From a virus: a stretch of DNA of 27,247 nt. A model generated the notes under the pieces. That model saw nothing but the letters and a program-made list of their open reading frames with translations. It ran no database searches and was not told the origin of the DNA. Shown piece by piece: positions 15,194 to 22,740 of this stretch. Position numbers and translations under genes: made by a program. The DNA is taken from positions 1 to 27,247 of the IMG/VR virus record IMGVR_UViG_3300043567_000050. The stretch is one strand, 5' to 3'. Each line of letters starts with the position of its first letter. Position 1 is the stretch's first letter.

Positions 15194-16780
15194 ATGAGTT
15201 ATTTTAATCATGCCTTTAGAAAAACCTTTGTGGGAACCATAGGAGGTTATACTCCTCTTGATGGGGGTCAGTTAGGAACTACTGGGAATATTTTTCCTGG
15301 TGGATCATTTGGATTTGTTAATCCTAAAACTTGGAGTATAGTTCCAACAACTTATAATGCTGAAACAGTTGGTTGTTGTAACCTTATCCTTGCTGCAGGT
15401 TCAATTTATCAAAATGATAAAATTGGTCCTTTCCATGGAGGATATACAGAATCTAACAAATCTAAGGAAATCAATCCAAGATATGTAAACAAATTCTACC
15501 GTGTAGATCCATGTTTACCACAAAATGAAGTAGTACATGTTGGTAACACAGCTTGGACTGATAGCGTTGCATTATCATTATCTACAGCTGGTGCTGGTGA
15601 TCCAGGTGCTAACTTAGTTGATGGTGTATACACAGATATTCCATTAGATGCAGTTGGTCCTTCAACAGGAGTTGGTTTAGTAGTTAATATCACTGTAGTA
15701 GGTGGTGAAGTTACTTTTGTAGAAATTGTAAATGGTGGTTCAGATTGGACAACAGCTGATACAGCTACAACAGGAACTGAACTTATTCCTGAAGATGGTG
15801 ACGGTACACAACCTATATTTGTTGTAACAGCTGGTGTTGGTGCTAACTGTTGTAAAGAATTCTTTTGTGGTGAGACTTATACATTACGTGTTGATGTTAA
15901 AGGTTCTCCTGCATTAAGATTATTAAACCACAACTCTTACATCATTGCTTCTGCATATGGTGGATGTTGTCCAGAAGGTGCAATTGCTCCAGTAGTAATT
16001 GACTCTACATTAATCTTCAAACAATGGGCTGAAGCTATTACTAGATATCCAGTTATCTCTCCATTCATGCAAATCATCTTAGTTGATGAAACAGGTACTC
16101 CTTGGTATGCACCAGGAACAAGTGCTGCTTTCTTAGCTGCTAATGATGTTGATACTTGGGATCATTATGTATCTCCAGGACACACTCCTGATGGTTGTGC
16201 TGGTTTAGTTCTTAACGGAGCTTATGTAGATACTAAATTCCAAAACTGTACATTCCAAATCACTGACTTCTATGAAGTAGAGCCAGTTAGATTGTATGTA
16301 TCTGAAATGGACTTAAATGGTGATCCATGTTTATTCAATGGAGTATGTGTAGTTAAAGAATGTGAAGGAAGACAAGTAATGGGATTAGGTGAGTCAGTTG
16401 CAAGAGATGTTATTTTATCTGAGCAATACAGACAAAACTTCTTCCATTCAGATTTCCGTATCAGGGAGATTACACAAGGATACAGTGTGTTTGATTTCAT
16501 TAACCGTAATGTATTGTACACAAGATACTTTATCCAACATAATGTACCACGTTTCAATAACCCAACTAGTACATTTGATAATGACCAATACTTGTTAGAA
16601 GTTATTACTTGTGATCGTATTGTTGCATTTGAAACTTTTGTTAATGCATGGTTAGCTAACTGTTCTCAGTGTACAGGTCTTGAAGTAGAAGGATGTGTTG
16701 AAGATGCTTGTGAGCCGGTTTATAACTTCCCAGTTTTAACAACAAACTTCACTCCTAACACAACACAATTGTGTGATTAA
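15194..16780 (+). CDS. Abundant virion structural protein with inserted beta domain
   Basis: This 528-aa protein has its own candidate promoter and a terminator 21 nt after the stop. CGT arginine and C-ending codons are frequent, as in MCP. The backbone (NDKIGPFHGGYTESNKSKEINPRYV near 74-98, then ETYTLRVDVKGSPALRLLNHNSY near 227-249, RFNNPTSTFDNDQYLLEVI toward the end) belongs to a family I recall as an unassigned structural protein of Bacteroidota-type phages. A Gly/Val/Thr-rich block at about 126-216 (GVYTDIPLD, ITVVGGEVTFVEIVNGGSDW) looks like a separate beta-sandwich module inserted between C107 and C219/C220. Capsid auxiliary, head fiber or tail part are all possible. High abundance is the best-supported inference. 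Confidence 0.8.
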   Translation: MSYFNHAFRKTFVGTIGGYTPLDGGQLGTTGNIFPGGSFGFVNPKTWSIVPTTYNAETVGCCNLILAAGSIYQNDKIGPFHGGYTESNKSKEINPRYVNKFYRVDPCLPQNEVVHVGNTAWTDSVALSLSTAGAGDPGANLVDGVYTDIPLDAVGPSTGVGLVVNITVVGGEVTFVEIVNGGSDWTTADTATTGTELIPEDGDGTQPIFVVTAGVGANCCKEFFCGETYTLRVDVKGSPALRLLNHNSYIIASAYGGCCPEGAIAPVVIDSTLIFKQWAEAITRYPVISPFMQIILVDETGTPWYAPGTSAAFLAANDVDTWDHYVSPGHTPDGCAGLVLNGAYVDTKFQNCTFQITDFYEVEPVRLYVSEMDLNGDPCLFNGVCVVKECEGRQVMGLGESVARDVILSEQYRQNFFHSDFRIREITQGYSVFDFINRNVLYTRYFIQHNVPRFNNPTSTFDNDQYLLEVITCDRIVAFETFVNAWLANCSQCTGLEVEGCVEDACEPVYNFPVLTTNFTPNTTQLCD

Positions 16781-16801
16781 TAGGAATTAAACTATAAACA
16801 T

Positions 16802-16836
16802 AAGGGGAGCCGAGTATATTACTCCTCCCCTTTTTT
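16802..16836 (+). terminator. Intrinsic terminator with two-part stem
   Basis: AAGGGGAG (16802-16809) pairs with CTCCCCTT (16825-16832), and GAGTA (16812-16816) pairs with TACTC (16820-16824), leaving a CC bulge and a 3-nt loop. Six T residues follow (16831-16836). The next gene starts 12 nt later without a recognisable promoter, so this may be a readthrough terminator. Confidence 0.9.
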
Positions 16837-16848
16837 ATTATAAACATC

Positions 16849-17391
16849 ATGGCAAATCATGTATTAAGCTTGGAATTACCTACAGTTATGAACTCATGTA
16901 TCATGAAGTTATTTGATACAAGTGTTTATACAACATTACTTCCGGTAACTTGTCCTACATTAAATATAACTGTACCTGGATTTGGATATTCAGTACAGCT
17001 AGATACTACTGAAAACTTTGCAGAGACAATAACTGCATGTGACCTTCAGTTACAAACTGAAGATTGTGGAACAGTAAATTATGATATACCAGACGGGATA
17101 TATATTATCAAGTATAGTGTATCTCCTAATGATCAGGTATATGTAGAATATAACCACATGAGAATTACACAAGCTTTAATAAAGTACAATAAAGTTTTGT
17201 GTGATGTGGATGCTGCAGCATGTGATCCGCCAGCAGCAATCAAAAAGAAATTAGAAGCTTTGAGATTAATTAATATGTATCTTCAAGCTGCAAAAGCAAA
17301 AGTGGAATATTGTCATGAGCCTCAGAAAGGAATGAGCTTATACAATTATGCACTTAAGCTTTTGAATAAATTAACTTGTACTAATTGTTAA
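16849..17391 (+). CDS. Conserved cysteine-containing structural protein
   Basis: This is a 180-aa protein. The N-terminal half is beta-rich (residues about 1-105, SLELPTVMNSCIMKLFDTSVYT, PDGIYIIKYSVSPNDQVYVEYNHMR). The C-terminal half is helical (about 127-175, KKKLEALRLINMYLQAAKAKVEYC), ending LTCTNC. About nine cysteines are present, many beyond the start of the helical half. The beta/helix plan and position fit a small adaptor or decoration that holds the fibers encoded next to it. I recall relatives adjacent to the same CxxC mini-protein in other environmental phages but know no function. It follows a terminator closely and so depends on readthrough or an unseen promoter. Confidence 0.72.
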   Translation: MANHVLSLELPTVMNSCIMKLFDTSVYTTLLPVTCPTLNITVPGFGYSVQLDTTENFAETITACDLQLQTEDCGTVNYDIPDGIYIIKYSVSPNDQVYVEYNHMRITQALIKYNKVLCDVDAAACDPPAAIKKKLEALRLINMYLQAAKAKVEYCHEPQKGMSLYNYALKLLNKLTCTNC

Positions 17392-17398
17392 ACATTTT

Positions 17399-17408
17399 AA
17401 AACCAACA
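17399..17408 (+). promoter_or_regulatory. AAAACCAACA translation-leader element
   Basis: The same 10-mer precedes the starts at 6337 and (twice) 9325; here it ends 2 nt before the ATG at 17411. No Shine-Dalgarno is present. It is probably a translation-initiation leader rather than a promoter. Confidence 0.4.
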
Positions 17409-17410
17409 AA

Positions 17411-17611
17411 ATGAGTAGTTGTCCTAATTGCGGAGCCAAATTAAGTTGTGGATGTCAGAAAAGAACACTTCCAAATGGAAAACAAGGATGTAGTAATTGT
17501 GCTACTAAAGCTCAGAAAGTAGCAGCACAAACTAAACCAGTTGTTCCAACTGTAAACACAAATACTTGGGGACCAAATAGATATTTAAACCTGAAGAAAT
17601 TTACCAAATAA
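17411..17611 (+). CDS. 66-aa zinc-ribbon-like mini-protein
   Basis: Residues 4-36 contain CPNCGAKLSCGCQKR and then GCSNC, giving six cysteines in C-x2-C, C-x-C and C-x2-C groups, enough for a zinc ribbon. The rest is polar and ends in KFTK. It lies 19 nt after its neighbour, behind an AAAACCAACA leader, and 1 nt before the large cysteine-rich gene. I recall this CGAKLxCGCQ-type protein as a common companion of these structural genes. Role unknown: it could be a metal-binding structural cap or a chaperone for the cysteine-rich proteins around it. Confidence 0.78.
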   Translation: MSSCPNCGAKLSCGCQKRTLPNGKQGCSNCATKAQKVAAQTKPVVPTVNTNTWGPNRYLNLKKFTK

Positions 17612-17612
17612 A

Positions 17613-19427
17613 ATGGCTGCTGTAACATTTGAACGTATTGTAATAAGGTTCACAAGTTGTTGTGATGAAACTGTCTTTTTAGAATTTCTATATGATGGTA
17701 CAACTGACTATGGAACATTGGTAAAACCTACTACATTATTTCCAGGATTTACAGATACATGTTACAGAGTAACCACATACTTAACCGGTGATTGGTCTGG
17801 ATTAAATCCAGCACCTTCATTAGCTTATTTTACTGTTTTATCAATAAGCCCAGATCCAGATTGTACTGACTATGATGAAGAATGCCCAGATTGTCAAACA
17901 ACGTGTTACACATTATACAACTGTGATGGTCAATTTTTTAATAGTACAAATCCCAGTTTAGAAAGTGTTGTAGGTGAATATGTTGTTATAGTAGCTGATG
18001 GTGAAAATTCAACATGGTTTGTATTAGAAAATACAGGTTATTGCAATAGTCCATTTAATGATTTTATAATAGATGATCTTGGTCCTACACCTTGTCCTTG
18101 TAAATGTTATGAAATAACAGGTGTAATTAAACAAGTAATCTATATTGATTGTGATGGTGTTATACAAACTCTTGTAGGAGTAGGACCTTTTGACAAGTTC
18201 TGTTCACAAATTTATCCAATAGTAAACGGTATACCTGGTAATTATCAAGTTGTAGATAATGGTGACTGTGTTGATGGAGACTGTCCATTAGTTTGTTATG
18301 AACTTGAAAACTGTGATACAAGTGAAATCATATATTCTACACTACAAAGTTTATTTCAATATGCTAATACTAGTACTGTAGTTCAAATAGAAGGTTATGA
18401 TGGATGCTGGTCTGTAAGAGAATCAGAAGAACTTTGTGATTGTCCTATTAGCCCTATAGTAGTTAGAGAGTATGGATCTTGTGGAGAATGTTTACCTATA
18501 ATAGCATATAAACTTACAGGTTGTGAGAACCCTGATGATATAAAATATACTTATCAAGACTTATCTTTATTTGTTGGAGAGTATGTTAAAGTAGAAGACT
18601 GTGGTTGTTTCTTTGTAGAACTTATAGATTTCCAACCACCAAGCATAACTACTGTAGTTATACTAACTTCATTTAACTCATGTACTGCATGTTTGACTCA
18701 GTATTATATATTAGAAGATTGCAATAGCTTGCTTGATCCAATATATACAGGTTCTGATCTTTCTACTTATCTTGATGATATAGTTAATGTACAAGGCTGT
18801 GAGGGCTGCTGGGAAATAAGTGAAGTTGAGATACCAATAAATCCGGTAGCTGTTACAATAACTAAGACTTATATAGATTGTCCATCTTGTACACCTGTGC
18901 TTCCGTGCATGTGTAATAAAATGACAAATTTTAGTACTCAAGATAAAGAGTATGAGTATATAGATTGTAATGATCAAACAGTAGTTTTAAAATTAGGAGC
19001 AGGAGAAACAAGTGGAAAGATATGTCTTAAAGTTTGGACAATAGATTATCCTGACACAGATACATTAGAAATATTTGGTGAGTGTTCAGAAACTAATACA
19101 CCAGGTATTTATACTTGTCCAATAGTTACTCCTAAAAGAAAGATTAAACCAGGATACTCTGTTCCAACATGTGATATAGATAAGTGGGAAAAGATTACTT
19201 GCAGAGCATCAGAGATATTATATAAAGAAGTCATGAGACTCAGATATGGATTAACTAACTGTTGCCCTGAAGATGATGAGAAGTGGTTAATTAAAAAAGA
19301 GCTGATAGATTTGGCTGCTTTAGTTGATCCTGATTATATATGTAAACCAGTTCAGTCTTGTGGTTGTCCACCAAGTTCATGCGGGTGTGGATGTAATTCA
19401 ACACTTAAGACTTGTAATTCTCAATAA
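17613..19427 (+). CDS. Cysteine-rich modular repeat protein, likely fiber or decoration
   Basis: This 604-aa protein has about 50 cysteines. Two module types alternate. Type A (about 65 residues; YxLxxC, then a YTxxDLSxY-like stretch, then V-x-V-x-GCxGCW and a closing SCxxC) occurs at about 98-163, 228-293, 298-360 and 364-426. Type B (aromatic-Ile-x-C/SC, hydrophobic strand, GxG, then FC/IC-x-x-V/I) occurs at about 7-80, 165-222 and 432-497. The order is B-A-B-A-A-A-B. A helical C-terminal domain follows (520-577, WEKITCRASEILYKEVMRLRYG), then a CGCPPSSCGCGC tail. It has no signal peptide. Such modules suggest a stable beta-rod, perhaps disulfide-bonded once outside the cell or zinc-bound. 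Receptor binding or decoration is inferred. Confidence 0.8.
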   Translation: MAAVTFERIVIRFTSCCDETVFLEFLYDGTTDYGTLVKPTTLFPGFTDTCYRVTTYLTGDWSGLNPAPSLAYFTVLSISPDPDCTDYDEECPDCQTTCYTLYNCDGQFFNSTNPSLESVVGEYVVIVADGENSTWFVLENTGYCNSPFNDFIIDDLGPTPCPCKCYEITGVIKQVIYIDCDGVIQTLVGVGPFDKFCSQIYPIVNGIPGNYQVVDNGDCVDGDCPLVCYELENCDTSEIIYSTLQSLFQYANTSTVVQIEGYDGCWSVRESEELCDCPISPIVVREYGSCGECLPIIAYKLTGCENPDDIKYTYQDLSLFVGEYVKVEDCGCFFVELIDFQPPSITTVVILTSFNSCTACLTQYYILEDCNSLLDPIYTGSDLSTYLDDIVNVQGCEGCWEISEVEIPINPVAVTITKTYIDCPSCTPVLPCMCNKMTNFSTQDKEYEYIDCNDQTVVLKLGAGETSGKICLKVWTIDYPDTDTLEIFGECSETNTPGIYTCPIVTPKRKIKPGYSVPTCDIDKWEKITCRASEILYKEVMRLRYGLTNCCPEDDEKWLIKKELIDLAALVDPDYICKPVQSCGCPPSSCGCGCNSTLKTCNSQ

Positions 19428-19442
19428 TAATTAGTATATTAT
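19411..19442 (+). promoter_or_regulatory. Weak candidate promoter before the fiber gene
   Basis: CTTG (19411-19414), 20 nt and TATATTAT (19435-19442) match the other candidate promoters. The -7 box ends only 3 nt before the ATG at 19446, so a transcript would be leaderless or nearly so. It also overlaps the end of the upstream gene. It may be a chance match in AT-rich DNA. Confidence 0.28.
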
Positions 19443-19445
19443 AAT

Positions 19446-21125
19446 ATGAAACCATTAAACTTAGATAATAGACCATGTAGCCCAATATCAAGTAATTGTG
19501 TGATATGGCAAGGTCCAGATATTCCATGTATTAAATTATGTACAGGAGACACTGTATCTGATGTAGTATTTAAACTAGCTACAGAACTATGTGCTATAAT
19601 GGATACACTTAAAATTACAAACTATGATTTATCATGTTTTAATTTAATAGCATGTCCTCCAGATGATTTCCAAAAACTAATTCAATTAATTATTGATAGA
19701 ATCTGTGCTCTTGAAAATATTAATGAAACAGAGTTAGCAGGTATTGCAAGATCAACAAGATCTACTTCAACATGTCCTGATTGTGTAGTAACAGTTGCAG
19801 AACCTTTTATTGTAGGTACACAAACTACTATGCAGTTAGTAGATTATGTATTAATGATTGGTCAAAAGATCACATCTATTATAGATGAGATCATAAACTT
19901 ACAGATTCAGATAACAGATTTATTAGTTAGAGTAACAACATTAGAAAATACACCACCTCCAATTACACCAACACCAACAATTATAGTTGGTTGTAATATT
20001 GGTACTTTGGTTTCTGGAAATTCATATGCAATTGATACTGTACTAGATCAATTAATAAATAGTGTAGCAAGTGGATATTGTTCACTATTAGGAGTATTAG
20101 GAACACCTGCTCAGATAGGTAGTTCATTGGTTCCTGCATGTGCTTTTGGTACTGATGTTACTACAGATCCAAATTGGACACCTGTTCCAGCAACTCTTGC
20201 AGAAAGTATTACTAATGCATGGATTGTTATATGTGATGTGTATGCTGCAGTTTCTACTGGACTTGTAAGTACAACTAATACTAACAGTGTAAACTTAGAT
20301 TTGACAGCTGGAGTATTAACTGCAAATATACAAGATACAGGTTGGGTAGATCTAGATGGATTTGCATGGTACGGAACATATAATATTGCAAATAAAAAAG
20401 TACCACAGTGTAGAAGAATAGGAAATGCTGTACATTTTAGAGGAGTTGTAATGATACCATTACAAGATCCTTTAAACGGGACTCAACCATTAATATGGGA
20501 TTATAATGGATCAGCACCTTTAACAGACACATATTTTTTAAACACTACAGTAGCTCCATCTCAAGTTGGACCTGGATCAGTAGTTTTAAATTCTGGAGGC
20601 TCTGTTACATTTAATCAAGGTTTGTCAGTTATACCAACTTCTATAGTTGATTCAGGAACTAATTTTGATAATAGTTATTTTCTAAATTATACATTAGCTT
20701 ATAGATTTATAAATATAAGTTCTGTGCCATTATACAGTGGTATGCTAACTACTTTAGTAAAACCAATCATTACTTCAAACAAAACATTAATATTAGCATT
20801 AGTAAAAGATTATGAAGAATCAGCAGGAACAGGTGGAACTGTAGGTAATCCAAACAGTACATCTATTGCAAATAATGTTATATCACATGTAAGATCTGGA
20901 GAATATGTACCTAAGTATCAGAGTGCATCTAGTGTAATGAATAGTTCACCAGTATCAGGTGCTCAACCTGTTACATTAGACTATGATGCAACATTAACAT
21001 ATCCATTTAGTTGTGATGCAAATAATGAAACTAATGTTGGTGGATTTGGTTGGGTACAACTTGATGGTCTTATTGCATATTTAGATCCTTGTACAACAGA
21101 CATTAAAAATTATTCTTGTCCTTAA
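19446..21125 (+). CDS. Fiber / receptor-binding-type protein
   Basis: This 559-aa protein has three parts. The N-terminal module (residues 18-49, CVIWQGPDIPCIKLCTGDTV, with C18, C28, C32 and C49) reappears in the 81-aa gene that follows. A coiled-coil segment spans about 128-172 (QLVDYVLMIGQKITSIIDEIINLQIQITDLLVRV), ending in a Pro/Thr linker (PPPITPTPT). The rest is beta-rich and Ser/Thr/Asn-rich, with two echoes, GWVDLDGFAWY (about 299-309) and GWVQLDGLIAYL (about 535-546). A trimeric fiber with an N-terminal anchor is the natural reading. Whether it is a head or tail fiber cannot be told from sequence. Confidence 0.78.
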   Translation: MKPLNLDNRPCSPISSNCVIWQGPDIPCIKLCTGDTVSDVVFKLATELCAIMDTLKITNYDLSCFNLIACPPDDFQKLIQLIIDRICALENINETELAGIARSTRSTSTCPDCVVTVAEPFIVGTQTTMQLVDYVLMIGQKITSIIDEIINLQIQITDLLVRVTTLENTPPPITPTPTIIVGCNIGTLVSGNSYAIDTVLDQLINSVASGYCSLLGVLGTPAQIGSSLVPACAFGTDVTTDPNWTPVPATLAESITNAWIVICDVYAAVSTGLVSTTNTNSVNLDLTAGVLTANIQDTGWVDLDGFAWYGTYNIANKKVPQCRRIGNAVHFRGVVMIPLQDPLNGTQPLIWDYNGSAPLTDTYFLNTTVAPSQVGPGSVVLNSGGSVTFNQGLSVIPTSIVDSGTNFDNSYFLNYTLAYRFINISSVPLYSGMLTTLVKPIITSNKTLILALVKDYEESAGTGGTVGNPNSTSIANNVISHVRSGEYVPKYQSASSVMNSSPVSGAQPVTLDYDATLTYPFSCDANNETNVGGFGWVQLDGLIAYLDPCTTDIKNYSCP

Positions 21126-21135
21126 AACTTAAATA

Positions 21136-21381
21136 ATGGCAACTACAACAACAAATACATGTAAAAAATGCGGATGTGAAGATAGCTTCATGCCAAGTCC
21201 TGCACCATGCCCAACACCAATAGGATGTCCTACTCCAGAACCATGTTCTGAAGTTATAGATGCTCAGTGTGTAATCTACACTGGTCCAAACATCATGTGT
21301 GGTGAAGCAGTATTAATAGCAACAAACACAAACTTAGCTACAGCTTTACAAGTTATAGTAGCTCAATTGTGCAATCCTTAA
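21136..21381 (+). CDS. 81-aa stand-alone copy of the fiber N-terminal module
   Basis: The first 40 residues are a Cys/Pro-rich linker (CKKCGCEDS, PCPTPIGCPTPEPC). The rest (C45 to C79, CVIYTGPNIMCGEAVLIATN, then LATALQVIVAQLC) parallels residues 18-49 of the preceding fiber protein. The first two cysteines are spaced identically (10 residues) and the end is a shared LxxxLC-type helix. It ends right after the module, with no fiber stalk. It may cap, compete for or extend the fiber anchoring site. It is the last gene before a strong terminator. Confidence 0.8.
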   Translation: MATTTTNTCKKCGCEDSFMPSPAPCPTPIGCPTPEPCSEVIDAQCVIYTGPNIMCGEAVLIATNTNLATALQVIVAQLCNP

Positions 21382-21419
21382 AGAAGTTACAGGTTGTTGG
21401 TTTCTGTGACAACAAGACA

Positions 21420-21450
21420 AACCCTCACACTTGTGGGGGTTTTGTTTTTT
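21420..21450 (+). terminator. Intrinsic terminator closing the fiber transcription unit
   Basis: AACCCTCACA (21420-21429) pairs with the G-rich segment 21432-21441 (TGTGGGGGTT, one G-T wobble) around a tiny CT loop, followed by TTTGTTTTTT. Upstream, GTTGT (21393-21397) and ACAAC (21409-21413) could form a second weaker hairpin. The main hairpin is convincing. Confidence 0.88.
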
Positions 21451-21457
21451 AATTACA

Positions 21458-21489
21458 TTTGCTAGTCTCATTTATTTTTAGTATATTAA
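21458..21489 (+). promoter_or_regulatory. Candidate promoter for the tail-ring unit
   Basis: TTTG (21458-21461), a 20-nt spacer and TATATTAA (21482-21489) follow directly after the terminator, leaving a leader of roughly 5 to 10 nt before the ATG at 21500. Terminator then promoter marks a transcription-unit boundary. It is the best of the four matches to the Bacteroidota -33 element. Confidence 0.58.
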
Positions 21490-21499
21490 TAGTAATAGC

Positions 21500-22081
21500 A
21501 TGAAGGAATTTAACAAGCCAGATGTAAAAGCTCCAAGATTTAGACCAGATGTACACAATGTTCTAAATAAAGAGTTCTTTGAAAAGTTTAAGAAAAAATA
21601 TTCAAAGTATAAGGATATTGATAATGTTGTATTAAAAACTATAGTTAAGAAGTTTAATAATGCAATTTATCAAACAGTAATTGATAAAAGAGATGGTGTT
21701 CAACTTCCTGAACAAATAGGTTGGTTGTTTATTGGAACATGTCAAGAAAGTAAAAAGAAAAACATTGACTTTGTAAAGTCTCATAAATATGGGATGACAG
21801 TAACAAACAGAAATTGGGATACAGATGGAAAGTTAGCTAAAATCTTTTTTACCAGTCATGCATTAAAACACAAAATGAGAAACAGAGAGTTTTGGAGTTT
21901 TGTTGCATGTAGGGACTTTAAAAGAAAAGTTGCTAAAAGTTATCCTGAAAATTGGAATATGTATGTGGTAGTAGATCCTACTGCAAAACTTAGACTGATC
22001 TACCAAAAGGCAACATATATTGATATGCTTGTCAAGAAACAGAAAAAGGAATTGAAAACATATAATGAATTTGACATATGA
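21500..22081 (+). CDS. Basic conserved phage protein leading the tail-ring unit
   Basis: This 193-aa lysine-rich protein (KEFNKPDVKAPRFRPDVHNV at the start) has a globular middle with WLFIGTCQESKKKNIDF (about 75-91) and a conserved-looking FWSFVACRDFKRKVAKSYPENWNMYVVVDPTAKLRLIYQ region (about 131-169). I recall this family in crAss-like and related phages beside the tail genes but know no activity. It is first in a unit with two ring proteins and the muzzle-like protein, and overlaps the next gene by 4 nt (ATGA). A DNA-binding or tail-lumen cargo role would fit its charge, but this is conjecture. Confidence 0.72.
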   Translation: MKEFNKPDVKAPRFRPDVHNVLNKEFFEKFKKKYSKYKDIDNVVLKTIVKKFNNAIYQTVIDKRDGVQLPEQIGWLFIGTCQESKKKNIDFVKSHKYGMTVTNRNWDTDGKLAKIFFTSHALKHKMRNREFWSFVACRDFKRKVAKSYPENWNMYVVVDPTAKLRLIYQKATYIDMLVKKQKKELKTYNEFDI

Positions 22082-22740
22082 CAACAATAGGAGAAGCCAT
22101 ATCAAGAGTAAGAAATGCTCTTAAGGCTGTTAAGGAAGATGCTTTCTTAACTGATAGGACAATCTATTTTGCTCTTAGTAAATATGCAAAGACATTAATC
22201 AAAAGAGAAGACAATCAGTTCAGGTTAATGAAGATGAGTCAGATCTTTCAAGTTCTACCATATATTGAACTTATAGATGTTGATAGAGTAGAGGCTGGTT
22301 GTATTGGTGTATACTCAGAATGTTATTTTAAAAGATCTAAAGATAAATTACCAAGTATACTGGACGGTATGTTTGGACCTATCATCCGTACTACATCTTC
22401 TATAGATGGATCTATAGAAATGTTTAGGACAGATCCTGGTACTTGGGTTTCTATAACTAAATCAAGCACATTTAAATATAACAAGAGACCATATTTCTGG
22501 TACCTTAATGGTTATGTATACTGTCCTAACATAGATTGGGATGCTATAAGAATGGAAGCTATATTTGAAAATAAAGTAGAAACATGTGACACTGATCCAT
22601 GTTTAATAAAACAAGATGAAGTGTTAGCTATTCCTGATTATTTATTTTCAGAAGCTGAACAGTTTGTACTAAAAGAATTAACTACTATTACACAGATGCC
22701 AGCTGATGGTGCAGATGATAGTCAAAACTCATTAAGATAA
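22078..22740 (+). CDS. Ring/tail-tubular protein (P22 gp4-like placement)
   Basis: This is a 220-aa protein. It has an N-terminal helical start (MTTIGEAISRVRNALKAVKEDAFLTDRTIYFALSKYAKTL), followed by beta-rich sequence and a C-terminal helix (SEAEQFVLKELTTITQMP). The helical opening and size resemble head-tail connector or tail-tubular proteins such as P22 gp4, assigned by pattern and position. It starts in an ATGA overlap with the gene before and ends in a TAATG overlap with the gene after, so the three are tightly coupled. In crAss-like virions several ring proteins join the portal to the muzzle; this is a candidate for one. The exact ring is unknown. Confidence 0.7.
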   Translation: MTTIGEAISRVRNALKAVKEDAFLTDRTIYFALSKYAKTLIKREDNQFRLMKMSQIFQVLPYIELIDVDRVEAGCIGVYSECYFKRSKDKLPSILDGMFGPIIRTTSSIDGSIEMFRTDPGTWVSITKSSTFKYNKRPYFWYLNGYVYCPNIDWDAIRMEAIFENKVETCDTDPCLIKQDEVLAIPDYLFSEAEQFVLKELTTITQMPADGADDSQNSLR

